Counted from the stretch's first letter, positions 12,147 to 22,597 are shown. The stretch: 64,000 nucleotides of DNA from Mycolicibacterium litorale (GCF_014218295.1 NZ_AP023287.1:5022001-5086000); one strand, 5' to 3'. The notes: generated by a model from the letters alone, not told the origin. Program-made: numbers and translations.

Positions 12147-12832
12147 AGACCGCGGTGTCCGCATGGGATCTGCGCACGACCAAGCTGCGTGAGGTCAACG
12201 CGGCCCTGCACCAACCGGACCTCGCCGGCGACTTCGTGATCCAGCACCCCGATGGTGCGCACAACGTCGCCGTGGGGATCAACGCCCCCGTCCGGGTGAC
12301 GGTCGAGGGCCACGTCGGCTACTACGCCGCCGGGATGAACCAACAGGCCGAGGTCGTCATCGACGGCAACGCGGGCACCGGCGTCGCCGAGAACATGATG
12401 AGCGGCACGGTGTGGGTCAAGGGCAACGCCTCGCAGTCCGCAGGCGCCACCGGTCACGGCGGCCTGCTGGTGATCGAGGGCAATGCCGCTGCCCGGTGCG
12501 GGATCTCGATGAAGGGCATCGACATCGTCGTCGGCGGAGACATCGGCCACATGAGCGCCTTCATGGCTCAGGCCGGCCGGCTGGTGGTGCGCGGCGACGC
12601 CGGTGAGGCACTGGGTGACTCGATCTACGAGGCCCGGCTCTACGTCCGCGGCTCGGTGGCCTCACTGGGTGCCGACTGTGTCGCCAAGGAGATGCGTGCC
12701 GAACACCACGAGGAACTCGGGCGGCTGCTCAAGGCCGCGGGTTTCGAGGACGACGACACCGCCGCCTACACCCGCTACGGCTCGGCCCGCGAGCTCTACC
12801 ACTTCCACGTCGACAACGCAGGGGCGTACTGA
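12134..12832 (+). CDS. glxC: GXGXG-domain glutamate synthase-like subunit GlxC
   Basis: 232 residues of right-handed beta-helix repeats (G-N-A-G-T-G-V-A-E-N-M, G-N-A-S-Q-S-A-G-A-T-G, G-D-A-G-E-A-L-G-D) typical of the C-terminal GXGXG domain of glutamate synthase, here a separate subunit (MgsB/GlxC). It overlaps glxB; the start may be the ATG at 12134 or the in-frame ATG at 12143, which forms an ATGA overlap with the glxB stop. Its TGA overlaps the glxD ATG. It is expected to assemble with GlxB and GlxD. Confidence 0.88.
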   Translation: MEEMKTAVSAWDLRTTKLREVNAALHQPDLAGDFVIQHPDGAHNVAVGINAPVRVTVEGHVGYYAAGMNQQAEVVIDGNAGTGVAENMMSGTVWVKGNASQSAGATGHGGLLVIEGNAAARCGISMKGIDIVVGGDIGHMSAFMAQAGRLVVRGDAGEALGDSIYEARLYVRGSVASLGADCVAKEMRAEHHEELGRLLKAAGFEDDDTAAYTRYGSARELYHFHVDNAGAY

Positions 12833-14175
12833 TGACCTACTCCATGGACGACCGCACCCGGCTGGGGCTGCGCGAATCCGCCACCTTCGACCGCGCCACC
12901 ATCGCCGGCATCCAGCGCGCGGCGGAGACCGGTGTCTACGACATCCGCGGCTGGGGCGCCAAGCGCGCCCTCCCGCACTTCGACGATCTGCTCTTCCTCG
13001 GCGCCTCGATGTCGCGCTATCCCCTGGAGGGCTATCGCGAGAAGTGCGCCACCGACGTGGTTCTCGGTGACCGCCACGCCAAATACCCGTTGCACCTGGA
13101 CATCCCGGTCACCATCGCCGGAATGTCGTTCGGCGCGCTGTCCGGTCAGGCCAAGGAGGCGCTGGGCCGCGGCGCCAGCGAGGTCGGCACCTCCACCACC
13201 ACCGGTGACGGCGGAATGACGCCGGAGGAGCGCGGGCAGAGCAAGCACCTGGTGTACCAGTACCTGCCGTCGCGCTACGGCATGAACCCCGACGATCTGC
13301 GCAAGGCGGATGCGATCGAGGTGGTGCTCGGCCAGGGCGCCAAACCGGGCGGCGGCGGCATGCTTTTGGGACAGAAGATCTCCGAGCGCGTCGCGGGAAT
13401 GCGCACACTGCCGCAGGGCATCGACCAGCGGTCGGCATGCCGGCACCCGGACTGGACCGGCCCGGACGATCTGACCATCAAGATCAATGAACTGCGTGAA
13501 CTCACCGACTGGGAGAAGCCGATCTACGTCAAGGTCGGGGCCACCCGCACCTACTACGACGTCAAGCTCGCGGTGCACGCCGGGGCCGACGTCGTGGTCG
13601 TCGACGGGATGCAGGGCGGCACCGCCGCCACCCAGGAGGTGTTCATCGAGCACGTCGGCGTCCCGACGCTGGCGGCGATCCCGCAGGCGGTGCAGGCGCT
13701 GCAGGAACTGGGTGTCCATCGAAAAGTACAACTCATCGTGTCGGGCGGCATCCGCACCGGCGCCGACGTGGCCAAGGCGCTCGCACTGGGCGCCGATGCG
13801 GTCGCGATCGGCACCGCGGCGCTGATCGCGCTCGGCGACAACCATCCGCGCTACGCCGCCGAGTACGAGAAGATCGGCAGTGCCGCGGGCTTCTACGACG
13901 ATTTCCAGGACGGGCGGGATCCCGCAGGCATCACCACCCAGGACCCGGAACTGGCCGCGCGCCTCGACCCGGTGGAGGCCGGCCGCCGGCTCGCCAACTA
14001 CCTGCGGGTCCTGACGATGGAGGCGCAGACCATCGCCCGCGCCTGCGGTAAGGCCCACGTGTGCCACCTGGAACCCGAGGATCTGGTGGCCGTCACGATC
14101 GAGGCGGCCGCGATGGCGCGCATCCCGCTGGCCGGCACCAACTGGATTCCCGGACAGAGCGGAGCGGGGTTCTGA
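12832..14175 (+). CDS. glxD: FMN-binding glutamate synthase-like subunit GlxD
   Basis: 447 residues matching the central FMN/synthase domain of glutamate synthase: G-M-S-F-G-A-L-S near residue 100, Q-G-A-K-P-G-G-G-G near 170 and the phosphate-binding I-V-S-G-G-I-R-T-G-A-D-V near 303. The C-terminal cysteines of C-G-K-A-H-V-C-H may hold part of an Fe-S site. With GlxB and GlxC it forms a split glutamate synthase or N-methylglutamate synthase. Translation is coupled at both ends (TGATG). Confidence 0.9.
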   Translation: MTYSMDDRTRLGLRESATFDRATIAGIQRAAETGVYDIRGWGAKRALPHFDDLLFLGASMSRYPLEGYREKCATDVVLGDRHAKYPLHLDIPVTIAGMSFGALSGQAKEALGRGASEVGTSTTTGDGGMTPEERGQSKHLVYQYLPSRYGMNPDDLRKADAIEVVLGQGAKPGGGGMLLGQKISERVAGMRTLPQGIDQRSACRHPDWTGPDDLTIKINELRELTDWEKPIYVKVGATRTYYDVKLAVHAGADVVVVDGMQGGTAATQEVFIEHVGVPTLAAIPQAVQALQELGVHRKVQLIVSGGIRTGADVAKALALGADAVAIGTAALIALGDNHPRYAAEYEKIGSAAGFYDDFQDGRDPAGITTQDPELAARLDPVEAGRRLANYLRVLTMEAQTIARACGKAHVCHLEPEDLVAVTIEAAAMARIPLAGTNWIPGQSGAGF

Positions 14176-15371
14176 TGACCGACACCGCGGACGTCGTCAT
14201 CGTCGGCGGCGGCCTCGAAGGTGCCGCCGCCGCCTGGGCGCTCGCCGAGCGCGGCGTCACCAATGTCGTTGTGGCCGAACGCAACACCGTGGGCGCGGGG
14301 ATGACCGGCAAGTCGAGCGGTATCGTGCGCTGCCACTACGGGGTCAGCTCGCTGGCCGCGATGGCCAACGCCGGGCTCGAGGTGTTCGAGAACCCACAGA
14401 AGTACCTGGGCGAACAGGCCGACGACATCGGCTTCCGGCAGACCGGTTACGTCGTCGGGGTCGGGGAGCAGAACGTCGACGCGATGCGCAAGAGCCTCGC
14501 CGCGCAGCGTGCCGTCGGCGTGCAGACCGAGGAGATCGACGCCGCCGAGGTCGCCAAGATGTGGCCGTACGCCGACCTCGAGCCGTTCGCGGCGTTCGGC
14601 TGGGAGCCCCGCGGCGGATACGGCGACGCCTACCAGACGGCCCAGGCGTTCGCGGCCGCCGCCCGTTCGGCGGGTGTGCGCGTGCGCCAGAGTACGGAGG
14701 TGCAGAGCCTGGTGACCGACGGCGAGCGGGCCCTCGGTGTGACGCTCACCGACGGCAGCCGGATCTCGGCCGAGACCGTCGTCGTGGCCACCGGCGCCTG
14801 GACCCGCCCGTTCCTCGCCCAGCACGGCATCGACGTACCGATCCGGGTCGTGCGCGAACAGATCGTGCTCATCGATCCGGGCGTGGAACTCGGTCCGGTG
14901 CCGGTGTTCTCCGATCTGGTGTCGCTGCAGTACATCCGGCCCGAACCCGACGGCACCGTGCTGTTCGGCAACAGCGATCTGGCCGACAACGAGGAGACCG
15001 ATCCGGACAACTACCTCAACCGCGCCACCGACGACTTCGTCGACATCACCGTCGACAAGGTCGGCACCCGGTTCCCCGGTTTCCCCGACGCGTCGATCAC
15101 CAGCAGCTACGCCGGCTGCTACGACGTCACGCCGGACTGGAATCCGGTGATCTCGCGCACAGACCTCGACGGGCTCGTCGTCGCCGCGGGGTTCAGCGGG
15201 CACGGCTTCAAGATCGCCCCGGCGGTCGGCCGGCTGGTGGCCGACATCGTCGTCGACGGGCGCAGCGGCGACCCGCGGATCCCCGAGACCGACTTCCGGC
15301 TGTCCCGCTTCGCCGAGGGTGACCTGCTCAAGACGCCATACCCGTACGTCGGGGCCGGCGAGATGCGCTAG
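14175..15371 (+). CDS. FAD-dependent oxidoreductase, sarcosine oxidase beta/MgdA-like
   Basis: 398 residues from the ATG at 14175 overlapping the glxD stop. The dinucleotide loop V-I-V-G-G-G-L-E-G lies at residues 8-16 and the DAO-family C-terminal segment G-F-S-G-H-G-F-K-I-A-P-A-V-G near 343. The family oxidises secondary or tertiary amines such as sarcosine, dimethylglycine or N-methylglutamate. Downstream of a GlnT-GlxBCD set it is the obvious candidate for oxidising the product and returning glutamate. The alpha, gamma and delta subunits of N-methylglutamate dehydrogenase are absent, so it may work alone or on another amine. Confidence 0.85.
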   Translation: MTDTADVVIVGGGLEGAAAAWALAERGVTNVVVAERNTVGAGMTGKSSGIVRCHYGVSSLAAMANAGLEVFENPQKYLGEQADDIGFRQTGYVVGVGEQNVDAMRKSLAAQRAVGVQTEEIDAAEVAKMWPYADLEPFAAFGWEPRGGYGDAYQTAQAFAAAARSAGVRVRQSTEVQSLVTDGERALGVTLTDGSRISAETVVVATGAWTRPFLAQHGIDVPIRVVREQIVLIDPGVELGPVPVFSDLVSLQYIRPEPDGTVLFGNSDLADNEETDPDNYLNRATDDFVDITVDKVGTRFPGFPDASITSSYAGCYDVTPDWNPVISRTDLDGLVVAAGFSGHGFKIAPAVGRLVADIVVDGRSGDPRIPETDFRLSRFAEGDLLKTPYPYVGAGEMR

Positions 15372-15380
15372 ACAGGTGTC

Positions 15381-16040
15381 GTGGCCCCCTCCGACGATGC
15401 CGTTCCGCTCCTCCGCAACCAGTCGGGGACCGCGCGTGAGCGCGATCCCCGCGAACCCGTCGAGGACACCGAGTTCGAGGCGGCGATCGGGCGCAACGTG
15501 CGCCAGCTGCGCCAGCAGCACGGGCTGACCGTCGCCGAGATGGCGTCCCGGGTCGGCATCTCCAAGGCGATGATGAGCAAGATCGAGAACGCTCAGACGT
15601 CGTGCAGCCTGTCGACGCTGGCGCTGCTCGCCAAGGGTTTCGACGTGCCGGTCACCAGCCTGTTCCGCGGGGCGGACGTCGAGCGTCCCGCGGCCTTCGT
15701 CAAGGCTGGGACCGGCGCGCGGATCGTGCGCAACGGCACCAAGGAGGGCCACGATTACCAGCTGCTCGGGTCGCTGCGCGGTGAGCACAAGCGGCTCGAG
15801 TGCCTGGAGGTCACGCTGTCGGAGAAGAGCAAGACCTATCCGCTGTTCCAGCACCCGGGCACCGAGTTCATCTACATGCTCGAAGGCGTGATGGATTACA
15901 GCCACAGCCGGTCGGTGTACCGCCTGCACCCCGGCGACTCGCTGCAGATCGACGGTGAAGGCGCGCACGGACCCGTCGACCTGGTGGAACTGCCGATCCG
16001 CTTCCTGTCGGTCATCGCGTTCCCCGACTCCCAGGTCTAG
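15381..16040 (+). CDS. XRE-family regulator with cupin sensor domain
   Basis: 219 residues. A helix-turn-helix occupies about 35-90 (N-V-R-Q-L-R-Q-Q-H-G-L-T-V and G-I-S-K-A-M-M-S-K-I-E-N), and a cupin barrel the C-terminal half (F-Q-H-P-G-T-E-F-I-Y-M-L-E-G-V, L-H-P-G-D-S-L). This architecture is common for regulators of amine and amino-acid catabolism operons, the cupin binding the effector. It starts 9 bases after the FAD oxidoreductase and is likely the local regulator of the glnT operon. The GTG at 15381 is the first start with a following conserved frame. Confidence 0.87.
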   Translation: MAPSDDAVPLLRNQSGTARERDPREPVEDTEFEAAIGRNVRQLRQQHGLTVAEMASRVGISKAMMSKIENAQTSCSLSTLALLAKGFDVPVTSLFRGADVERPAAFVKAGTGARIVRNGTKEGHDYQLLGSLRGEHKRLECLEVTLSEKSKTYPLFQHPGTEFIYMLEGVMDYSHSRSVYRLHPGDSLQIDGEGAHGPVDLVELPIRFLSVIAFPDSQV

Positions 16041-18014
<1,974 letters not shown>

Positions 18015-18025
18015 GCCTGTCGACA

Positions 18026-18072
18026 CGAGAACCGGCCGGGCCGAGCGATGCGCTCGACCCGGCCGGTTCTCG
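18026..18072. terminator. Bidirectional terminator between leuA and a monooxygenase gene
   Basis: Perfect 15-bp arms CGAGAACCGGCCGGG (18026-18040) and CCCGGCCGGTTCTCG (18058-18072), with a small GAGCG/CGCTC stem in the loop. The flanking genes converge, so one hairpin can end both transcripts. Confidence 0.85.
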
Positions 18073-18092
18073 TTGCCGGGCAGCCGGATTCG

Positions 18093-19172
18093 TCAGGGCT
18101 TGAGGCTGGCCACCATGGGCGCGACTTTGGTGCCCACCAACTCGAAGCTCTTGCGGTAGACCTCGGGGTTGTCGACGTACTCGTGGCCGAACGAGATCAG
18201 CGAGCCGAAGCCGCCGACCTCCTGGTAGAGCGCCTCGATCTTGGCGGCCACGGTCTCCGGCGAGCCGACGATGTGGAAGTTGTCGACCATCCATTCGGCG
18301 CCGAGCTCATCCGGGGAGATGGTGCCGCCCGTCATCAGCTCGCCGAGCCCGAGCCTGATGAACGTGGGGATGTTGTAGTTGCCCCACAGGTCACCCATCG
18401 AGCCGTTCAGGTACGCGTCGCGGGCTTCCTCGTCGGAGTCCGCCACCAGCACGTCCCGGCAGATGCGCCAATCGGCGCGGTCCGGCGTGTGGCCCGCGGA
18501 TTGCGCTGCCGCGGCGTAGGTGGCCCAGTGCTCGCGCAGCACCGACGTGTGCACCTGCTGGCTCATCGGGAAGTAGCCGTTCCTGCCCGCGACGGTCAGC
18601 GTCGGCGACTTGGCCTGCATCCCGGTCATGATCACGGGGATGCGCTCCTGGAACGGCTTGAGGTGCGGACCGTGGATGTCGTCGTCGTAGGCCGGCATGT
18701 CGACGGTCCAGTACTGGCCCTCGATGCGGAACGGGCCCTGCTTCGTCCAGATGCTCTCGATGATCTCGAGCGCCTCGGTCATCATCTCGGGGTTCTTCTT
18801 ACCCGTGTTGAACAGCTGCGCATCGCTGGGGAAGGCGCCCGGCGCGAAGCCGGCGATGTAGCGGCCCTCGGTCATGTGGTCGAGCCACATGATCCGGTGC
18901 GCCAGTGCGATGGGGTTGTGATAGGCGAGCAGATGGGCCGCGGCGCCCAGTTTGATCTGCGACGTGATCTGTGAGGCCGCGGCGATCATCGCGTCCGGCG
19001 CCGGACTCGGCTCGCCGCCGAGGGTGTAGTGCTCGGCGAAATAAGCCTCGGACCAACCGTATTCATCCGCCCACTTGGTGATCGTCAGATCCCAGTCGAT
19101 GACCTGCTTGGCGGTGCGCCGCCCGCCCGAGTAGCCGCGCGAGTAGGGGATGTTGAAGATTCCGAACTTCAT
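18093..19172 (-). CDS. Luciferase-like FMN-dependent monooxygenase
   Basis: 359 residues starting M-K-F-G-I-F-N-I-P-Y, the first beta strand of the bacterial luciferase-like (LLM) barrel. W-S-E-A-Y-F-A-E-H-Y-T-L-G near 40 and A-A-A-H-L-L-A-Y-H-N-P near 76 are class motifs, and V-G-S-P-E-T-V-A-A-K-I near 300 is the usual C-terminal segment. These enzymes use reduced FMN from a partner reductase to hydroxylate or cleave small organic molecules; flavin reductases lie at 20512 and 35230-36212. It is divergent from a TetR gene that probably controls it. The exact substrate is not readable. Confidence 0.82.
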   Translation of the reverse strand: MKFGIFNIPYSRGYSGGRRTAKQVIDWDLTITKWADEYGWSEAYFAEHYTLGGEPSPAPDAMIAAASQITSQIKLGAAAHLLAYHNPIALAHRIMWLDHMTEGRYIAGFAPGAFPSDAQLFNTGKKNPEMMTEALEIIESIWTKQGPFRIEGQYWTVDMPAYDDDIHGPHLKPFQERIPVIMTGMQAKSPTLTVAGRNGYFPMSQQVHTSVLREHWATYAAAAQSAGHTPDRADWRICRDVLVADSDEEARDAYLNGSMGDLWGNYNIPTFIRLGLGELMTGGTISPDELGAEWMVDNFHIVGSPETVAAKIEALYQEVGGFGSLISFGHEYVDNPEVYRKSFELVGTKVAPMVASLKP

Positions 19173-19481
19173 CTCGTGCCCTTTCTAGTTGGAGAGGACA
19201 CGGAAAGTCCTGTGTCCCTACCGATCGAGTCAATTTTTATACATTCGTTGAAAGTTGCGATGTGGGTCAAAGTAGTGCCGCACGGCAGAGGTGTCAACCG
19301 GAACGCGAAATCGACTAGATCAGCGATAGTCGCAACGGACACAACGACATTGATGATCCGCCAGACGCGAAGGCGGGCGGCCGACAGCGGCCCCGCGACC
19401 TGCGATTTCTACATCAGTAGCACTCACGCCATGAGTTGCCGCTCGCCGATCCGGCGATCAGGGGTGAGGTACCCTCAGCTG
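19173..19481. promoter_or_regulatory. Divergent control region with candidate operators
   Basis: Three elements are visible. Inverted repeat GGACAC-n10-GTGTCC lies at 19196-19217, just upstream of the monooxygenase start. ACATTCGTTGAAAGT at 19241-19255 recurs in inverted orientation at 21702-21716 upstream of the SDR gene. Inverted repeat CGACTA-n9-TAGTCG lies at 19312-19332. They are plausible TetR-type sites; none has been tested and there is no gene in this stretch. Confidence 0.45.
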
Positions 19482-20153
19482 GTGAAGCGATCCGGCAGCC
19501 GCTCAGAGGCGACAGCCATGGCCCTCGTGGAAGCAGCACTGCAGATCATCCGGGAGTCCGGGGTCAAGAGCGTCACGCACCGCAAGGTCTGCAGCTACGC
19601 CGGCGTGGCGCTGGGCAGCAGCACCTACCACTACGAGAATCTCGACAACCTTCTGCTCGACGCGTTCGCACACTACGTGGAGACCGTCTCGGCCGGATAC
19701 GAGAAGCACTTCGAGGGCGTCACCTCCGACGAGGATCTGGTTGACGCGGTCCTGGAGCTGGTCAACACCCTCACCGAGGACATGGGTAACGCGATCCTGG
19801 AATGGGAGCTGCTGGCGGCCGCCGGGCGTGAAGAGGCCTATCGCCTCCTCGGCCAGAAATGGTCGCGGCGCGCGCGTAGCGCGGTGGAGCGCTACGTATC
19901 GCCCAGCACCGCCCACATGATCGAGGCGATCTGGGACGGCGCGACCGTCCAACGGGCGTTCAACGGTCCCAAGTTCACCGACGCGACGCTTCGCAGCCTC
20001 ATTCATGCAGCGCTGCAAACAGATCCGAAGCGGAAGTACCCGACCGACGCGGCGCCGGCGAAGCGGCCCGCCAAGAAGACCGCCAAGGCGGTGGCGAAGA
20101 AGCCGGCTACGAAGCGAACCGCCACGACGAACCGTCGCACGAAGGCCTCGTAG
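19482..20153 (+). CDS. TetR-family regulator with basic Lys/Ala-rich tail
   Basis: 223 residues from the GTG at 19482 (another GTG at 19464 and an ATG at 19518 are in frame). The N-terminal helix-turn-helix S-G-V-K-S-V-T-H-R-K-V-C-S-Y-A-G-V-A lies at about 24-41, followed by a TetR ligand domain. The last 35 residues are almost only Lys, Ala, Thr, Arg and Pro (K-K-T-A-K-A-V-A-K-K-P-A), like a histone-H1 or HupB tail, and may add non-specific DNA binding. Divergent from the luciferase-like gene and upstream of a convergent cupin gene. Likely local repressor; effector unknown. Confidence 0.8.
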   Translation: MKRSGSRSEATAMALVEAALQIIRESGVKSVTHRKVCSYAGVALGSSTYHYENLDNLLLDAFAHYVETVSAGYEKHFEGVTSDEDLVDAVLELVNTLTEDMGNAILEWELLAAAGREEAYRLLGQKWSRRARSAVERYVSPSTAHMIEAIWDGATVQRAFNGPKFTDATLRSLIHAALQTDPKRKYPTDAAPAKRPAKKTAKAVAKKPATKRTATTNRRTKAS

Positions 20154-20169
20154 CCCGCCCGTCCCCGCG

Positions 20170-20487
20170 TCACTGGTTGACGATGAACACCTTGCGGATC
20201 TTCTCGTGCACGGTCCAGGTGGTCTTCTCCCCCGGATCGACGATCACCAGGTCGCCCGGGCCCACGTCCACCGTGATCCCCGACGAACCCTCGACTGTGG
20301 CCCGCCCCGTGAGGATGACGACCGTCTCCTGGCCCTGGTACTCCCGGTGCACACCGGGTTCGGCCTCCCAGACACCGTGTTTCTGGCCACCGTCGGCGTA
20401 CAGGCTCACCGAGCGCACCGGCGCGGTGCTCGCCGGCCGGTCCGCTTCGGTCAGGTCCACGGTCAACGGGTCGTAACGGTTGATCAC
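20170..20487 (-). CDS. Small cupin-domain protein
   Basis: 105 residues forming a single cupin barrel. The first motif is H-R-E-Y-Q-G-Q-E-T-V-V-I-L-T-G-R near residue 47 and the second G-P-G-D-L-V-I-V-D-P-G near 76. Only one clear histidine is kept in the metal-ligand positions, so it may be non-metal binding. Such cupins in catabolic clusters act as dioxygenases, isomerases or ligand-binding accessory proteins; nothing here decides which. It follows the flavin reductase gene on the same strand with a 24-bp gap. Confidence 0.75.
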   Translation of the reverse strand: MINRYDPLTVDLTEADRPASTAPVRSVSLYADGGQKHGVWEAEPGVHREYQGQETVVILTGRATVEGSSGITVDVGPGDLVIVDPGEKTTWTVHEKIRKVFIVNQ

Positions 20488-20511
20488 AGTTCTCCTCGGT
20501 TTCTGATGGGT

Positions 20512-21045
20512 TCAGCCGACCACGGGGTCCGGCTGGTCGAGCTGGCGGAATGCGGAACGAAAGAACACCAGCGGCTGCGCGTCGGGTGCGGCACGCAGGC
20601 TCAGCACGTCGACCGTGATGATCACGTGGTCGCCGCCATCGTAGGTACAGGCCACCTCACCCTCGATCCACGCCTGAGCGCCCTCGATCAGGGGCACGCC
20701 GGTAAGGGCTGCGGGGCGCCAGGGGATCTGCGCGAACTTGTCGGCACCGGACTTGGCGAACGTGAGCGCGACGTCGGCCTGATCGGCGGCCATCACGTTC
20801 ACCGCGAGCTTCCCCGTGGCTGCGATCCGGGGCCAAGTCGTCGACGTGCGGTCGACCGACAGCAGGATCATCGGTGGCCGTAGGGAAAGCGCCATGAACG
20901 ACTGCACCGTCAGCCCGACCGGAGCGCCGTCGGACAGACCGCTGACCACCACGACCCCGGTCGGGAAAAGCCCCAGCACTCTTCGGTATTCGTCGATCAG
21001 CTGCGGGTCTTCCGCCATCGTCCTCGCCTCGGTCTCGTCGGTCAC
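20512..21045 (-). CDS. Flavin reductase (HpaC/DszD-like)
   Basis: 177 residues. F-P-T-G-V-V-V-V-S-G near 27 and the FMN-binding S-F-M-A-L-S-L-R-P-P-M-I-L-L-S-V near 49 define the flavin-reductase-like split barrel, with G-D-H-V-I-I-T-V-D-V near the end. It reduces free FMN/FAD with NAD(P)H to feed two-component monooxygenases such as the luciferase-like and NtaA-type enzymes of this island. The GTG start overlaps the stop of the preceding broken SDR gene (GTGA), so it was probably translated as part of an operon with it. Confidence 0.87.
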   Translation of the reverse strand: MTDETEARTMAEDPQLIDEYRRVLGLFPTGVVVVSGLSDGAPVGLTVQSFMALSLRPPMILLSVDRTSTTWPRIAATGKLAVNVMAADQADVALTFAKSGADKFAQIPWRPAALTGVPLIEGAQAWIEGEVACTYDGGDHVIITVDVLSLRAAPDAQPLVFFRSAFRQLDQPDPVVG

Positions 21046-21501
21046 GGGAGTGAACTGGTCGGGATCTCGAACGGTGCCATGGCGCCGGCGCCCACGACCA
21101 TGGTCGTCCCGGTGACGTAGCGGGCGGCGTTGGATGCCAGGTACAGCACCGCGTTGCTGATGTCGACGGGTTCGACGAACGGAATGGGCAAGGCGTTCAT
21201 CGCTTGGTGTGCCGGAATCGAATCACGCTGCGTCGCATTCGGTTTGCCGCCGGAGAACAACGTGTTGTAGGCGTCGTTGTCGATCATCAGAGTGTCGACG
21301 TTGGTCGGGTTCACCGAGTTCACCCGGATGTGGTGCGGCGCGAGTTCGCCGGCCAGCGTCCGCATCAGTCCGTTGAACCCGTGTTTGGCCGCGGCGTAGT
21401 GGCCGACGTTGAGCTCGGCGACCAGCCCCGAGATCGAGCTGATGAGAATGATCGACCCGCTTCACCCTGTTCGAGGTCATGTCGAGGGGATTGATCTTCA
21501 C
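21042..21501 (-). pseudogene. Short-chain dehydrogenase, internally deleted
   Basis: The distal part is clearly an SDR: I-L-I-S-S-I-S-G-L, the Y-A-A-A-K active-site motif, then I-R-V-N-S-V-N-P and G-T-T-M-V-V-G-A-G. The GG-K-P-N-A-T-Q-R-D loop is of the kind seen in mycofactocin-associated SDRs. The Rossmann N-terminus is absent: upstream of about 21463 the frame hits a TGA, and the only good start (GTG at 21501 after GAGGAG) is in another frame and gives about 13 codons before the junction. The simplest reading is an internal deletion of roughly 130 codons plus frameshift. An ORF starting at the Met at 21365 gives only a non-functional C-terminal 107 residues. Confidence 0.75.
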
Positions 21502-21816
21502 GCCGCTCCTCAGCCTTGCGCTTCAACGGATGTAGAAATCGGACGGAACAGTACGACCAAGCGAATCCGATGTCAATGGTTTGCCGGAATGTTCAATGCG
21601 GTTGCCAGCCAAAGCCTCCCGGCGCAACGCACCCGGGCGCCAAGATCAGCCGGACCGGCGTTGACAGCTCCGTCGGCCACCGCTACCGTAACGCCGGTCA
21701 CACTTTCAACAAATGTTCACATTCGAGTCGCCGGGTCACCGCGCAGCTGGCACGATCCTCCACGACCAGAGGCCGAGCTGCGCCGAATGGGCATGATCAC
21801 GAGAAGGGCATTCACC
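21502..21816. promoter_or_regulatory. Intergenic region upstream of SDR gene, with shared motif
   Basis: No gene is visible. CACTTTCAACAAATGT at 21701-21716 is the inverted counterpart of ACATTCGTTGAAAGT at 19241-19255. Read toward the flanking gene both are ACTTTCAACRAATGT, and both lie 70-100 bases upstream of a start. It is a candidate common operator of the island. Confidence 0.45.
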
Positions 21817-22587
21817 ATGACGACACCTCGCCGACTGGTCGGACGAATCGCGCTGGTCACGGGCGGTGGCAACGGACAGGGCGCGGCCCATACCCGTCGC
21901 CTGGCGCAAGAGGGCGCGATCACCTACTTCTCCGACGTCGACGAGAAGTCCGGCCTCGAGCTCGAAGCGAGCCTGCAGGCCGAAGGCTTCGACGTGTCCT
22001 TCCGCCGTCAGGACGTCAGCAGCTTCCAGCAGTGGCAGGACGTGCTGGCGGGTATCGACGCCGACCACGGCCGGCTCGACATCCTGGTCAACAACGCCGG
22101 CGTCCTGGACCTCTACGCCGCCGAGGATGCCACCGAGGAATCCTGGCAGCGCACGCTCGACATCAACACCAAGAGCATCTTCCTGGCGTTCAAGGCCGCG
22201 CTCCCGTTGCTGCGCAAGAGCTCGTCGGCGTCGGTGATCAACACCTCGAGCATCTTCGGGCTGGTCGGCGCCGACGGCTACCTCGCCTATGTCGCGTCCA
22301 AGGGCGCGGTGACCACCATGACGAAATCACTTGCGGTCACCCACGGGCGAGACGGCGTCAGGGTCAACAGCATCCACCCCGGCTACATCGACACCCCGAT
22401 GCTGCGCGAGGAGCTCGCCGGCCTCCCGGAGGGCTCGGAGGCCGGCATCCTGGAATCGATTCCGCTGGGCCGCTTCTCGCGTTCCGACGAGATCTCCGGC
22501 GCGGTGGCATTCCTCGCTTCCGACGACGCCTCGTACATCAGCGGAGCCGAGCTGATCATCGACGGCGCGCACCTGGCCGGACGCTGA
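21817..22587 (+). CDS. Short-chain dehydrogenase/reductase
   Basis: 256 residues from the ATG at 21817 behind GAGAAGG. Classical SDR signs are present: cofactor loop T-G-G-G-N-G-Q-G at about 15-22, N-N-A-G-V near 92, catalytic S (N-T-S-S-I-F-G) near 146, Y-V-A-S-K near 160, and P-G-Y-I-D-T-P. The aspartate after the second strand (Y-F-S-D-V-D) suggests NAD rather than NADP. It probably oxidises an alcohol or reduces a ketone of the island's substrate; substrate unknown. A transporter gene follows after 10 bases. Confidence 0.9.
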   Translation: MTTPRRLVGRIALVTGGGNGQGAAHTRRLAQEGAITYFSDVDEKSGLELEASLQAEGFDVSFRRQDVSSFQQWQDVLAGIDADHGRLDILVNNAGVLDLYAAEDATEESWQRTLDINTKSIFLAFKAALPLLRKSSSASVINTSSIFGLVGADGYLAYVASKGAVTTMTKSLAVTHGRDGVRVNSIHPGYIDTPMLREELAGLPEGSEAGILESIPLGRFSRSDEISGAVAFLASDDASYISGAELIIDGAHLAGR

Positions 22588-22597
22588 GGTAACCACC

